The position numbers were made by a program, and so were the translations under genes. From Carettochelys insculpta (taxonomy: Eukaryota > Chordata > Testudines > Carettochelyidae), in NCBI RefSeq assembly GCF_033958435.1, contig NC_134161.1:5146001-5210000 (forward strand): DNA of 64,000 bases, in the 5' to 3' direction. The notes beneath the pieces were generated by a model. The model did no database searches, was not told the DNA's origin, and worked only from the letters and a program-made list of their open reading frames with translations. This document shows, piece after piece, positions 36,224 through 46,391 of the stretch (position 1 is its first letter; each line of letters opens with the position of its first letter).

Positions 36224-38720
36224 TCATAGAACACTAGGACTGGAAGGGACCTCAAGAGGCCATCGAGTCCAGCCCCCTGCCCCAATGGCAGGACCAAGTA
36301 CTATCTCAACCATCCCTGATAGACATCTATCTAACCTGTTCTTAAATATCTCCAGCGATGGAGATTCCACAACCTCCCTTGGCAATTTATTCCACTGTTT
36401 GACCACCCTGACAGTTAGGAACTTTTTCCTCATGTCCAACCTAAACCTCCCTTGCTGCAATTTAAGCCCATTGCCTCTTGTTCTATCCTCAGAGGCCAAG
36501 AAGAACAAGTTTTCTCCTTCTTCCTTATGACTCCCTTTTAGATACCTGAAAACTGTTATCATGTCCCCCCTCAATCTTCTCTTTTCCAAACTAAACAAGC
36601 CCAATTCTTTCAGCCTTTCTTCATAGGTCATGTTCTCTAGACCTTTGATCATTCTCGTTGCTCTCCTCTGGACCCTCTCCAATTTCTCCACATCCTTCCT
36701 GAACTGCGGTGCCCAGAACTGGACACAATACTCCAGCTGAGGCCTAACCGGCGCAGAGTAGAGCGGAAGAATGACTTCTCATGTCTTGTTCACAACACAC
36801 CTGTTAATGCATCCCAGAATCATGTTTGCTTTTTTGCAACAGCATCACACTGTTGACTCATATTTAGCTTGTGGTCCACTATAATCCCGAGATCCCTTTC
36901 TGCTGTAGTCGTTCCTAGACAGTCTCTCCCCATTCTGTATGTGTGACACTGATTGTTCCTTCCTAAGTGGAGCACTTTGCATTTGTCCTTATTAAACTTC
37001 ATCCTGTTTACCTCAGACCGTTTCTCCAATTTATCCAGATCATTTTGAATTATGACCCTATCCTCCAAAGTAGTTGCAACCCCTCCCAACTTGGTATCAT
37101 CTGCAAACTTAATAAGCGTACTTTCTATGCCAATATCTAAATCATTGATGAAGACTTTGAACAGAACCGGTTCTAACACAGATCCCTGCGGAACCCCACT
37201 TTTTATACTTTTCCAGCAGGATTGAGAACCATTAAGAACTACTCTCTGGGTACGGTCATCCAGCCAGTTATACACCCACCTTATCGTAGCCTCATCTAAA
37301 TTGTATTTGTCTAGTTTTTTTATTAGAATATCATGAGAGACCATATCAAATGCTTTACTAAAGTCTAGGTAGACCACATCTACCACTTCTCCCCTATCCA
37401 CAAGGCTCATTATCCTATCAAAGAAAGCTATCAGATTAGTTTGACGAGATTTATTCTTTACAAACCCATGCTGGCTGTTTCCTATTACCTGACCACCTTC
37501 CAAGTGCTTGCAGATGATTTATTTATTTATTTATTTATTTATTTCATTATCTTTCCTGGCACTGAAGTTAAGCTGCCTGGCCTGTAGTTTCCTGGGTTAT
37601 TCTTATTCCCCTTTTTATAGATGGGCACTATATTTGCCCTTTTCCAGTCTTCTGGAATCTCTCCTGTCTCCCATGATTTTCCAAAGATGATAGATAAAGG
37701 CTCAGATACCTCCTCTATCAGCTCCTTGAGTATTCTAGGGTGCATTTCATCAGGCCCTGGTGACTTGCAGACATCTAATTTTCCTAAGTGATTTTAACTT
37801 GTTCTTTTTTTATTTCAACTTCTAACCCTACCCCTTTCCCACTAGCATTCACTATGTTGGGCATTCCTTCATCAGACCGAAACAAAGAAGTCATTAAGCA
37901 TCTCTGCCATTTCCAAGTTCCCTGTTACTGTTTCTCCCTCCTCACTGAGCAATGGCCCTACCCTGTCCCTAGTCTTCCTCTTGTTTCTAATATATTTATA
38001 AGAAGCCTTCTTGTTTCCCTTTATGCCTCTAGCTAGTTTGAGCTCATTTTGTGCCTTAGCCTTTCTAATCTTTCTCCTGCATTCTTGTGTTGTTTGCCTG
38101 TATTCATCCTTTGTAATTTTTCCTTGTTTCCATTTTTATACAATTCCTTTTTTATTTTGAGATCATGCAAGATCTCCTGGTTAAGCCAAGGCCGTCTTTT
38201 TCCATATTTTCTATCTTTCCTACACAGTGGGATAGCTTGCTTTTGGGTCCTTAATATTGTCCCTTTGAAAAAATGCCAACTCTCCTCAGCTGTTTTTCCC
38301 CTCAGTTTTGCTTCCCATGGGACCTTACCTACCAGCTCTCTGAGTTTACCAAAATCTGGCCTCCTGAAATCCATTATCTCTATTTTGCTGTTTTCTGTTC
38401 TGCCCTTCCTTAGGATTGTGAACTCTATGATTTCATGATCACTTTCACCCAAGCTGCCTTCCACCTTCAAGTTCTCTACCAATTCCTCCCTATTTGTTAA
38501 AATCAAATCTAAAACAGCTTCTCCCTGGTAGCTTTTTCAACCTTTTGGAATAAAAAATTGTCTCCAATACAATCCAAAGAACTTACCGGATAGTCTGTGC
38601 CCCGCTGTATTAGTTTCCCAGCATATATCTGGATAGTTGAAGTCCCCCATCTCCACCAAATCTGGGGCCCTGCTTGACTTTCTTAGTTGTTTAAAAAAAG
38701 CCTCATCCACCACTTAGTTT
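36224..38720 (-). pseudogene. CR1 ORF2 (endonuclease-reverse transcriptase) remnant
   Basis: Coding pieces in order on the minus strand: an endonuclease end with the motif [10 protein letters not shown] (38647-38618); a segment at 38506-38033 with [17 protein letters not shown] and [12 protein letters not shown]; a segment at 37745-37539 with [34 protein letters not shown]; and the palm at 37503-36820. In the palm (residues from the Met at 37503) are DFSKAFD at 47-53, GVPQGS at 103-108 and the catalytic FADD at 133-136. The C-terminal part at 36691-36224 has [22 protein letters not shown] and [12 protein letters not shown]. Breaks are seen near 38033, at the ATTT microsatellite (37517-37544), near 36830 (frame change) and at an in-frame TGA that looks like decay of a CpG arginine codon. 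The catalytic motif is intact but the frame is not, so no active enzyme is expected. Both short frames on the opposite strand are shadows. Confidence 0.92.
37517..37544. repeat. (ATTT)7 microsatellite inside CR1 ORF2
   Basis: Seven exact ATTT units lie between the segment ending in VPGKIMK and the segment starting GGQVIGNSQHGF of the reverse transcriptase. On the sense (minus) strand they read AAAT repeats and introduce stops. Confidence 0.95.
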
Positions 38721-38745
38721 TAATAGTCCTTCTGGAAGGGTCATG

Positions 38746-39181
38746 GGCTACGTCTACACGTGCCCCAAACTTCGAAATGGCCATGCAAATGGCCATTTCG
38801 AAGTTTACTAATGAAGCGCTGAAATGCATATTCAGCGCTTCATCAGCATGCGGGCGGCAGCAGCGCTTCGAAATTGATGCGCCTTGCCGCCGTGCGGCGC
38901 GTCCAGACGGGGCTCCTTTTCGAAAGGGCCCCGCCTACTTCGAAGTCCCCTTATTCCCATGAGCTCACGGGAATAAGGGGACTTCGAAGTAGGTGGCGTG
39001 CTTTCGAAAAGGAGCCCCGTCTGGACGCGCCGCGCGGCGGCAAGGCGCGTCAATTTCGAAGCGCCGCTGCCGCCCGCATGCTGATGAAGCGCTGAATATG
39101 CATTTCAGCGCTTCATTAGTAAACTTCGAAATGGCCATTTGCATGGCCATTTCGAAGTTTGGGGCACGTGTAGACGCAGCC
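38746..39181. mobile_element. Near-perfect 436-bp palindromic DNA transposon, ATG target duplication
   Basis: The left end is GGCTACGTCTACACGTGCCC and the right end is its inverse with one change (GGGCACGTGTAGACGCAGCC). The arms are 218 bp each and meet at GAGCTC (38961-38966), exactly the midpoint. I count roughly 8-10 mismatches between the arms. TTCGAA occurs many times, including the AACTTCGAAATGGCCATGCA phrase and its inverse. The flanks are ATG on both sides (38743-38745, 39182-39184). The apparent proteins are mirror copies: a plus-strand frame in the left arm and a minus-strand frame in the right arm share SKFTNEALKCIFSASSACGR, so neither is evidence of coding. It is non-autonomous; a PIF/Harbinger-like origin is inferred only. 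Confidence 0.88.
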
Positions 39182-39184
39182 ATG

Positions 39185-39363
39185 GAAACCTTCCTACACA
39201 TGGGTTTACAAGTTCGGAGCAGGCAATTTTAGAGTTATAAGGCAAAACTTAAATTTGACCCTATAGCTTGGGACATAGGCATTACAAGTCAGTGCTCAGC
39301 TGACACTTAAAGCATTGGCAAGAGCTGGAATCAGGTGTACCAGCATCACACATCAAAGAGCTT
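39185..39363. other. Non-coding spacer
   Basis: Short unassigned DNA between the palindromic element and a MIR fragment. Confidence 0.4.
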
Positions 39364-39485
39364 TTACAGATGGAGGAACTGAGGCACGGTGAGGTGACTT
39401 GCTCAAGATCATGCAGTGAGTCAGTGGCAGAGCTGGGAATACAATTCAGGAGTCTGACTCCTGGCTGCAAATCACTAGGGAGCAT
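39364..39485 (-). mobile_element. MIR-like SINE fragment
   Basis: Reads TTACAGATGGAGGAACTGAGGC, GTGACTTGCTCAAGATCATGC, GTGGCAGAGCTGGGA and GAGTCTGACTCCTGGCT in order, a well-preserved reversed MIR core and head. Confidence 0.75.
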
Positions 39486-39587
39486 CCTATTGGTTTACTG
39501 CACAAGCTGCTTCTTGACAGGCAGGGTCTTATAGATTTCTGTGTACCAGGCATTGGTCATTAGGGCTATCATACAATTATAGTGTGT

Positions 39588-39663
39588 AAGCTTTAGTCTA
39601 TAAGGTGCCACAGGACTTCTTGTTGTTTTTGAAGATGCAGACTAACTCGGCTACATCTCTGAT
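39588..39663 (+). mobile_element. Family P retroelement copy 2, perfect 13-bp target duplication
   Basis: A 76-bp insert with TCTATAAGGTGCCACAGG, ACTTCTTGTTGTTTTTGAAG and CAGACTAACTCGGCTAC, ending CTCTGAT. AATTATAGTGTGT occurs exactly at 39575-39587 and again at 39664-39676. The second copy merges into a short GT run. The insert keeps only the end opposite to that seen in the copy at 51540. Confidence 0.8.
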
Positions 39664-39676
39664 AATTATAGTGTGT

Positions 39677-40531
39677 GTGTGTTTATTCACATCTGTTGAT
39701 TCCCAGGTCAGCTTTTCAGTTGATTAGGGAAGCTGGACTCTGTTTATGCTTCTGCTGAAGTATAAACATATTGGAAAATGTCAACTGGGTCTCTCCATGA
39801 GTGACAGGAGAGGGTGTGAACCTAAAAGAATTGATTTGTCTTTGAAAGGATCTGGGGTAGCAAGGTGGCGGGAGGAAGTGAAGCATGTGTGCTTACTCAG
39901 TTCTTCTGTCACTGGTGGGATCTGTAAGCTAATTGTGCCTAAGAGTTTATTAAAACATATCTGGCATTGAATTCTCCTATGTGGAATCTGGACGAGGCCT
40001 GTCTGCAAATTAAATCTGCCTTCCCTTTGATGTAATATGACTCCTTGGGACCTGTTTCTTTTGAAATGTGCTACCCTGATGAGCTGTGTGTTTGGCTTGA
40101 TTATTTTTTAATTGGGAAGAAAGAGCTATTATAGCAGCACACAGAGGCTTGCTAATGCGCAGCAGAAGGCTAGCATGGTAAAGAATTAAAATGGTTTGGG
40201 CTGCTCAAATAATGTTCTTTCTTAACATTTCTTCTAATAAGGGCTGTCTCTTGACTGGTGATGTGAGTCTTCAATAATCACACTAAGGAGACCTTTATCT
40301 TCAGTTACTGTTCAGTACCTTTATCTTCAGTTACTGTTCAGTAATAGATTAGACAGAACATTTAATGGATCTGTCGAAACCAACAGGAGTAGTTGGTGAT
40401 GGAGAGATGCCTGAGGGCATGAGCCAACCTCTAATTTTTGGAGTTCAGGAAGAAACTTCCCCTGGAAAACAGATTCGCCCACAACTGCAGCATTGTTTGC
40501 AACTTTCTCTGAAGCAGCTGATTCTGGACAT
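39677..40531. other. Non-coding stretch
   Basis: No gene. Contains the tandem duplication at 40291-40342, listed separately. Otherwise unique DNA. Confidence 0.4.
40291..40342. repeat. Perfect 26-bp tandem duplication
   Basis: The unit ACCTTTATCTTCAGTTACTG plus TTCAGT occurs at 40291-40316 and again, without a mismatch, at 40317-40342. Confidence 0.95.
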
Positions 40532-40713
40532 CAGTGTTCCTGCTGATATTTTCCCATCCGTGTGCAGAATAAATTTTATGTGCACTGAGGCATATGTAGA
40601 TGTACACGCACATAGCAATGCATGCAGCTGCCTGTGGGTGCTCTGCTGATCAGCGGTGACACCCAAATTTCTGCTGGCTGACTGCCTAAGCGCTCAGCTT
40701 ACCGGGAACTCTG
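40532..40713 (-). mobile_element. hAT-type MITE, family H copy 5
   Basis: Starts CAGTGTTCCTGCTGATATTT, has GTGTGCAGAATAAATTTTATG, CTGCCTGTGGGTGCTCTGC and ATCAGCGGTGACACCC, and ends CAGCTTACCGGGAACTCTG. The octamers on the two sides are CTGGACAT and CTGGCAGC, matching only in the first part. Confidence 0.75.
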
Positions 40714-43014
40714 CTGGCAGCAGGTTGCCAGGCAAGATGGAAACCCAGCTCTGATCCAGGCTGGGATCCAGCCTGCTAGACATCCCAGGATCAGAGGGTG
40801 TAGTCTTATGATTCTCTTGTGTCTCATGCTGCTTTCACACAGCCGTGGCATCAGTGCGGTGTTGCTGTGGACAGGAGAAGATGCAGCCCCTCTGTTTTTA
40901 ATGAAGCCCGGCATGTGTAGGCTTTGCAGAAGGTCATTCTGCCAGGTCAGACTCAGTGCAAGGCTTAAGCCAAGTCAGCAAGCAAAAACTTTTTGCAGTG
41001 AGGGTGCTGATGAAAGCCAAGCTCGTGGCCCCCCGCAGCTTTGTCTCATCCACGTCCCTTACTCCTGTCCGTGTGACGTTCCTCCATTTCCTGCAGAGCT
41101 GGAGTCAGGAGCGGGGCTGTAGCAGGTGGAATGGGAAGCAGAGAGGGGAAATGGGGCTGACGCTAGGACCCAGGTCTAGGAGCAGAGCCCTGGGCTTGGC
41201 ATTGGGGTTGGTTGCTGGCAGCAGATGGGACTGGGCATGTGATGCCCCAGGTGTGGGGTAAAGAGTAACTGAGAGCTGCCAGGCATGGGGCTGGTGATAG
41301 CTGGAAACCCCAGGCAAGGAGCTGTCTGAGCAGAGCCCAAGGACTAGATGTGGGGCCAGGAGGAGCTGAGAAGTTGGGAATGGGCCAGGAGCAGGGATTT
41401 TGAGTTACTTAGTCCCCTGGACAACTTAGAGAGTGTGGGAGATGGCAAGAGGAAGAGGATAAGAAAAGAAGCAGCAGGGAAGAGGAAAGCCCAGTGAAAA
41501 CGAGGCAGAGATAAACAAGTACAGAAGAGAACTTGCAGGGCATGGAGTAAAGAAAGGAGAACTCTTAGGAAGACAGCAGTGTGGCCCCAAGGTAATGGAA
41601 ATAGCACAGGTGCAAGGTCTTTGTGCAAATCACAGTAGAGAGCTCTCAGCTCTTTGTCTGAGCAGCTCTCTGAAGAATCTTGCCTTCTTCACTTACTCTC
41701 CCATGGGTTTGTGTTGATTCTCTTTCAATTCACTGGAGCAATTAACCTCTATGAGAATATAATTAGTTACAATTAGAAATTAAAACCCAGGGTATTATGG
41801 CAACAGAGAGACGTGCAGTACAGAAAAGGTGCCAGGAGGAGGGGGAAGGCCATTCTTCTCCAGGGATTTGCTCCCTTTCTGGGTAAGGATTAGCTATTAG
41901 AGGGTAACTTTAACTCATTCCTGGAGTGTTTGTGATTTATGGGGCGTTATTCCTCTCTCTTGCCATGACTGGAGTGAATGTATTTAATACACTGCAACAA
42001 ATCACACTGGTTGGGGTGGGTGGCTGTGGAGAAAGGAGAGAAGAAATGGGTGGCTGCAGATTGCCCCGCTAACCTTGCTTTTAATTAGGTTCAGCAGATA
42101 AACCGGAGCAGTTCTCATTCGCAAACACTGAGCTTTTTACTGAATTGTTGCTGGAGCAAATACCCCTGGGATAGGTGGGAACCAACATGGCTTAGCCAAT
42201 GTACCTTTTGCAAAACTTACAGAGGAGAGCTTCATTGTTGTGGGACTAGTCCAGTCTGTAGCATTGCATAGTGTCATATGAGGCAGAATGCAGTATGTAC
42301 TGTCTTAGTGGGACCCTGCAGCCTGCCTGCAATTGTCGTTGTCATTGTCTTTGTCAGGAGCTCCCCGCATTTATTGTGTCTAGCTAGATTAAATGCATAA
42401 TCCTGAATCTTATGCAGGCCACGCTTTCTATTCTGGTCCCAATCATACATAGTTTATGAATGGTTAATTGATGTTAAGAGATGTTGCAAACAAGAGTGAT
42501 ATGTATTGCAGACGGCTGCAGCACATCAGTAGGAGTTGTTACAGACTGTTCTGAGCAACCACGAAAGTGGTGTGGACGTTTTGATATTTTAATGTTCTGT
42601 TTTGCAAACACAAAAAGCTCAGAAGCCCCGAACAGTGAAATCCTCCCAGATGAGGGAAACCCTAGGGTCTGTGACTCCAGGACAGTCCTCTGGCTGGCCT
42701 CCCCAGTGCCGCTGAACCCGGAAGGCTGGGAATCTGCACTGCTAAGGGCTTGCAGTCTCCTTGTAACTCCACCAGGTGAGATGTAGAAAAGCCGGACGAG
42801 CGAGTGGGTAGGAACCCTGCCTGCTTGCTTTCAATCAGACAGTCACTGAAACCAAACGGTCTCAGTGGAGCAGTTTGATTTTTGACAATGGAAAGTCATC
42901 TGTAGGAGAATGTTCAACTAGCTCAATAGCCTAGTGACTTCTCAGATGCTGAAACAATCATTTATTAAACAGTTATTAATTATGAACCTGTTATAAGCCT
43001 CCTGTAAATGGGCC
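40714..43014. other. Non-coding stretch, nothing recognised
   Basis: No gene or transposon ends that I can support. GC-rich purine-biased DNA at 41100-41600 gives frames on both strands without domains. The remainder is unique. Confidence 0.4.
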
Positions 43015-43427
43015 TGTAACAGGGTGAACTCACTACCGTGGAACCTCCTGCTGGTCACCTGGGGAATTAGCCTGATCTCCAGCATGGCGTCTTCCTCTGG
43101 CTGGTGTGTCATCTGCTGCCACTGCCCGTTCTAGCTTGTGCTCTGTTCGGGCCCTGCGGTGCTCCCACCATCACAGAGTCCTCTTTGAGACACTGCCCTC
43201 TGCAGTGGGACTCAGCAGTCAGTGACCAGCTGCAGCATACATGTGGCCCCTCCACGTCAGGGCCAAGCCACAGGCCATATTGGACTCACTACTCTGAGTT
43301 CAGCCCAGGGACCCCCGTGTGCCAGCCTTGCTCTGTCCTCCTGCTTTCTGTACTGCCTCCCTTTCCCTGGACGCTTGTGTACTCCACCAAAACAAGAAGC
43401 GGAGAAGACCAGAGAGCATCAGCTGGA
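43015..43427. repeat. Possible LTR-type repeat fragment
   Basis: Begins TGTAACAGGGTGAACTCACTACC and is C-rich with TGCCCTCTGCAGTGGGACTC-like phrases. The overall order resembles dispersed turtle LTR-like sequence that I recall, starting TGTAACAGGG or TGTCACAGGG. No second copy or terminal CA is visible in the window, so this remains weak. The SINE at 43428 abuts it. Confidence 0.3.
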
Positions 43428-43615
43428 GGGGAGGGATAGCTCAGTGGTTTGAGCATTGGCCTGCTAAACCCAGGGTTGTGTATTGAGGGGGCCATTTTGG
43501 GATCTGGGGCAAATAAATGACTTTAGAAAAAAAGGGGCAGGTGCTTGATTCTACCAAGAGGGCAAGGGGACTGGACTCGACGACCACCCAAGGTCCCTTC
43601 CATTTCTATGAGATG
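43428..43615 (+). mobile_element. tRNA-derived SINE with CR1-like tail
   Basis: The head GGGGAGGGATAGCTCAGTGG contains a Pol III A box (TAGCTCAGTGG). It continues TTGAGCATTGGCCTGCTAAA, an anticodon-arm-like segment, and CCCAGGGTTGTG in the position of a decayed B box. The rear part reads GGACTGGACTCGACGACC, then AAGGTCCCTTCCATTTCTATG, the same 3' end as CR1 (compare the reverse of 36232-36290). SINEs of this build borrow the CR1 reverse transcriptase through the shared tail (established for turtle SINEs). An A-run at 43527-43533 lies in the body. Confidence 0.85.
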
Positions 43616-44517
43616 TGGATGTGTGACTTACCACAGTACCAAAGTAAGCAGATGTAAGTATGTTGACTTCAGTTACGTTCGTCACTTAGCTGATGTTGCA
43701 TAACTTAGGTTGATGGCCTGTGGTTGTACAGACAAGACAGTTTGTATTTGCAAAGCATCTTGGGATCTTTTCCTGTAATTTGGTTCATGTGGCTACAATC
43801 CTCTTCCCTCAAGCTTCTTGTTCAAATGAACCCAAATCCTCACTGAGAACCATTTTAATTTTGGCAAATTATTGTCAGCTGGTTTTCAAAGCACCCTTTA
43901 AACAGGAAAGTATTTGGCAGAACGCAGACCCGTGCCAGGGTCTCACTCATAAAATGCATCCAAACTTTGAAGTGAAGTTCACTGCTTTGCATGTATGTTA
44001 TATAGCACATTTTAAACCAAAGTTCGGGGGGAAGGAGGTACTTTACTGGCAGAGAAATACAAAGGGCTGGATTCTGCAACCCTTGATTCCTGATGAGAAG
44101 CACTCACTCTCTATAATTCTTCCATACCTCTCGAAGGTCTTGTATTGTATTTGAAAGAAATTACTCATGTTAGTCCCAAATACCCAAGCCCTCCAAGATC
44201 TTCAGATGCCAAACTACCGTAGAAATTAAGATAGTTAAAAAACTAGACATCTTTGAGAATGTGGGTCAAAAGTTACCTACTTTCTGTACCAATCTGGTAT
44301 TTCAGCACCCCGTTTATTTCTGAAAGCTATTTACCCCAAAAGCATTATACAGGTACATCTTCAGCAAGTGTTCTCGCAATGAGGGAAGGAAGCCCATTAT
44401 GTTTCAAGTTTCCCACATATGTAACGTATCTCATTTTTTGGTCTTCGTCAAATGCTGTTCCCACATTTGGATCGTGGCAGATGGGGAATTTTGAATAAAC
44501 CCATTGATATCACTTAG
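43616..44517. other. Non-coding stretch
   Basis: No gene. The 144-codon frame at 43720-44154 has no domain and is crossed by a minus-strand frame; treated as chance. Confidence 0.4.
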
Positions 44518-44642
44518 ACGGTTGACTCTTTCGGGCTGGGAGTGTCTCTCTGTTTTATGTTTGTACAGCACCGAGCACAATGGGCTGTAGGTATTCCAGT
44601 AAGACACATAATAACAATAGTATAAGTAATAATAATAATGGG
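44518..44642 (+). mobile_element. L2-like LINE/SINE tail
   Basis: The clearest copy of this tail: GACTCTTTCGGGCTGGGAGTGTCTC, GTTTGTACAGCACCGAGCACAATGGG, and a final imperfect AATAATAATAATAATG run. Confidence 0.65.
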
Positions 44643-44689
44643 CATACGGGGTCCAAACAAACATGTAGCTCAGCATGTAGCTCTCTGTC

Positions 44690-44875
44690 TTTCAACAGTG
44701 GCCAGGGCCAGATGCCCCAAAGGAATGAACAGAACAGGTAAGCATCCTGTGATCCCCCTCTTGTCACCCATTCCCAGCTTCTGACAGCGTAGGGACACCA
44801 TTCCTGCCCATCCTGGCTAATCGCCATGGATGGGCCAATCCTCCATGAATGTATCTAGTTCTTTTTTGAATAATA
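44690..44875 (-). mobile_element. CR1 LINE 3' fragment
   Basis: Reversed CR1 tail lacking its terminal part: GGCCAGATGCCCCAAAGGAATGAACAGAAC, then CACCCATTCCCAGCTTCTGACAG, GGACACCATTCCTGCCCATCCTGGC and TGAATGTATCTAGTTC. Same tail type as 50205-50445 and 55893-56070. Confidence 0.7.
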
Positions 44876-46049
44876 AAATGCATATCATGATTAAGGATGA
44901 TAATAATCCTGTACTCCCTGGTATGTAACTGTGAATGCTGCTCACTAAGCCCTTTATTCTCTGCTTGTTATCTTTTCCTTTGCACAAGGCTTATCACAAC
45001 GACACCCTCATCTCTAATTGGGACCTTTACGTACTGCTGCAATACAAATAACAAATTATAAATGTCTGAGCCAATTCCATATTGCCTGTACTATTCAGCA
45101 GGGGGAGGGAGGTACAGAATTCAGTCTCTTTTGATGTTAGTTTACTTGAAATTCCACTTAACATTCTCTGCAGCTGGATTTTATTAAACATGTGAAGATA
45201 AAGTGAAGCACCTTTATGTATGCAAATGCCAAAAAACAATTTTAAACAAATTATTAACAGAAGCGTCTTTCAAAACAAGAGGCGAGTAGTGGGCTACACA
45301 GCTTGGGTGCTGATTACTGGTTTGGTTAGAAAAGAGCATGAGTAATGTTTTAATTTCCATCTCATCATGTGGGAATGAAATATTTTTAAAGCTGCCTTTG
45401 ACAATGCAGGTCCATTCCTCTTACCAGTTTTTTGAATTTTAATTCTCACTGGAGAATTTAGCCTTGTATATCCTTGGGCTGCCAATGAATAAGATACTGC
45501 GAAATAAATAAATGCCATTATGAACCCCAATAAAATAAAAATTCAGTGGTGCCGTGTGTGATGCTTTATATTTGAAGAGTATCTTGTTCGGGTGGGGGAT
45601 CTCAGGGCACTTTGTGAAGACTAAGAGAGGCCTGGTTTATTTTTGAAGTTGAACAATTTAACTGAAGATTTAATGATGCTCTTGTGTAAACAGGTGTGAC
45701 TTTGTGTGTGGACACCATTTAGATTTAAATTGGACTCAAGCTAAACTGCTGGAAGTCAGGTTTAAACTGACATCAGTTCACTCATTTCATTAAACTGGTT
45801 CAGTGTTGCCCCACCGCCCATACTTAATTGGTGCCAGGGCTTTCCCAGGCTGAGTTGTGGCACCTCTAGGCTTGGCAGTTCAAAGGCTTGGTATCTCTGG
45901 GCTTCCAGCATCAGTTATGAATATAAAAAAAATTGCTTGAGCTCTGGCACTGTTTGTATTACACTGATTGTATCTTTACTTAAATCGTGAATGCTTTGCG
46001 TTTTGATAAGTTCACAGTCTCACAAATCTCCAGGCAGGGAGGTTTGCTA
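44876..46049. other. Non-coding, AT-rich stretch
   Basis: Positions 44990-45055 (ATTGGGACCTTTACGTACTGC, CAATACAAATAACAAATTAT) are another L2-like tail. Positions 45160-45545 are AT-rich unique DNA without repeat marks and are a candidate conserved non-coding element on composition alone. No gene. Confidence 0.35.
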
Positions 46050-46391
46050 TAGGTTGAACCTCTCTCGTCTGGCACCCTCAGGACCTGACAGTGCTGGATG
46101 AGAGCATTTGCTGCATGAGGGGGGAAGCGGGGAGGAGGGGTGTCAATATTTTCTAGCACATTACCAACACTGCCACTACTTACTGGATTCTGAGAAGACA
46201 GTTCGGGGTAAATTACAGCTAAATAACAGCACAAAACACTGAGAGCCAGGACTGGTGGCTGTCAACAAACTTTATGGGACTGCAAGAAATTGAGCCACAC
46301 CCAGGATAAGTGGTCATTCAGCTAACGAAAATCATGCTGGATTACAGCTGTTGCTGGACGAGAGATTTCTGGATTAGAGAGGTTCAACCTG
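46050..46391. mobile_element. Tigger-like MITE copy 1, TA target duplication
   Basis: The left end TAGGTTGAACCTCTCTCGTC and right end GATTAGAGAGGTTCAACCTG are inverse (first base C to T on the left). TA flanks both sides (46048-46049, 46392-46393). Collinear with 50830-51155: both contain GGGGTAAATTACAGCTAAATAA, CAGCACA and ACACTGAGAGCCAGGAC. A CAGG start with TA duplication is typical of pogo/Tigger-type Tc1-mariner elements (established). No transposase is present. Confidence 0.85.

Larger units (their letters stand above)
36214..38740 (-). mobile_element. CR1 LINE, 5'-truncated, about 2.5 kb
   Basis: Read on the minus strand this is the 3' half of a CR1 non-LTR retrotransposon. It starts in the endonuclease region (about 38720), passes through the reverse transcriptase and the C-terminal region, and ends in the CR1 3' tail. 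On the plus strand the tail reads GATCATAGAATCATAGAAC at 36214-36232, the characteristic 8-bp-type end. CR1 elements move by target-primed reverse transcription and are typically 5' truncated; full-length ones are about 4-6 kb, so roughly half is missing, including ORF1. The truncated end lies within a few bases of the transposon at 38746. The copy is old enough to have several frame breaks but is the best-preserved LINE in the window. Confidence 0.92.

Noticed and set aside
38687..39201. Cys/Arg-rich proteins of 73-91 residues on both strands
   Set aside because: They are mirror copies generated by the palindromic transposon, in all frames free of stops because of its GC-rich TTCGAA sequence.
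43428..43500. Possible functional tRNA gene
   Set aside because: The A box is good but the B box is decayed and no acceptor stem closes; the CR1-like tail shows it is a SINE.
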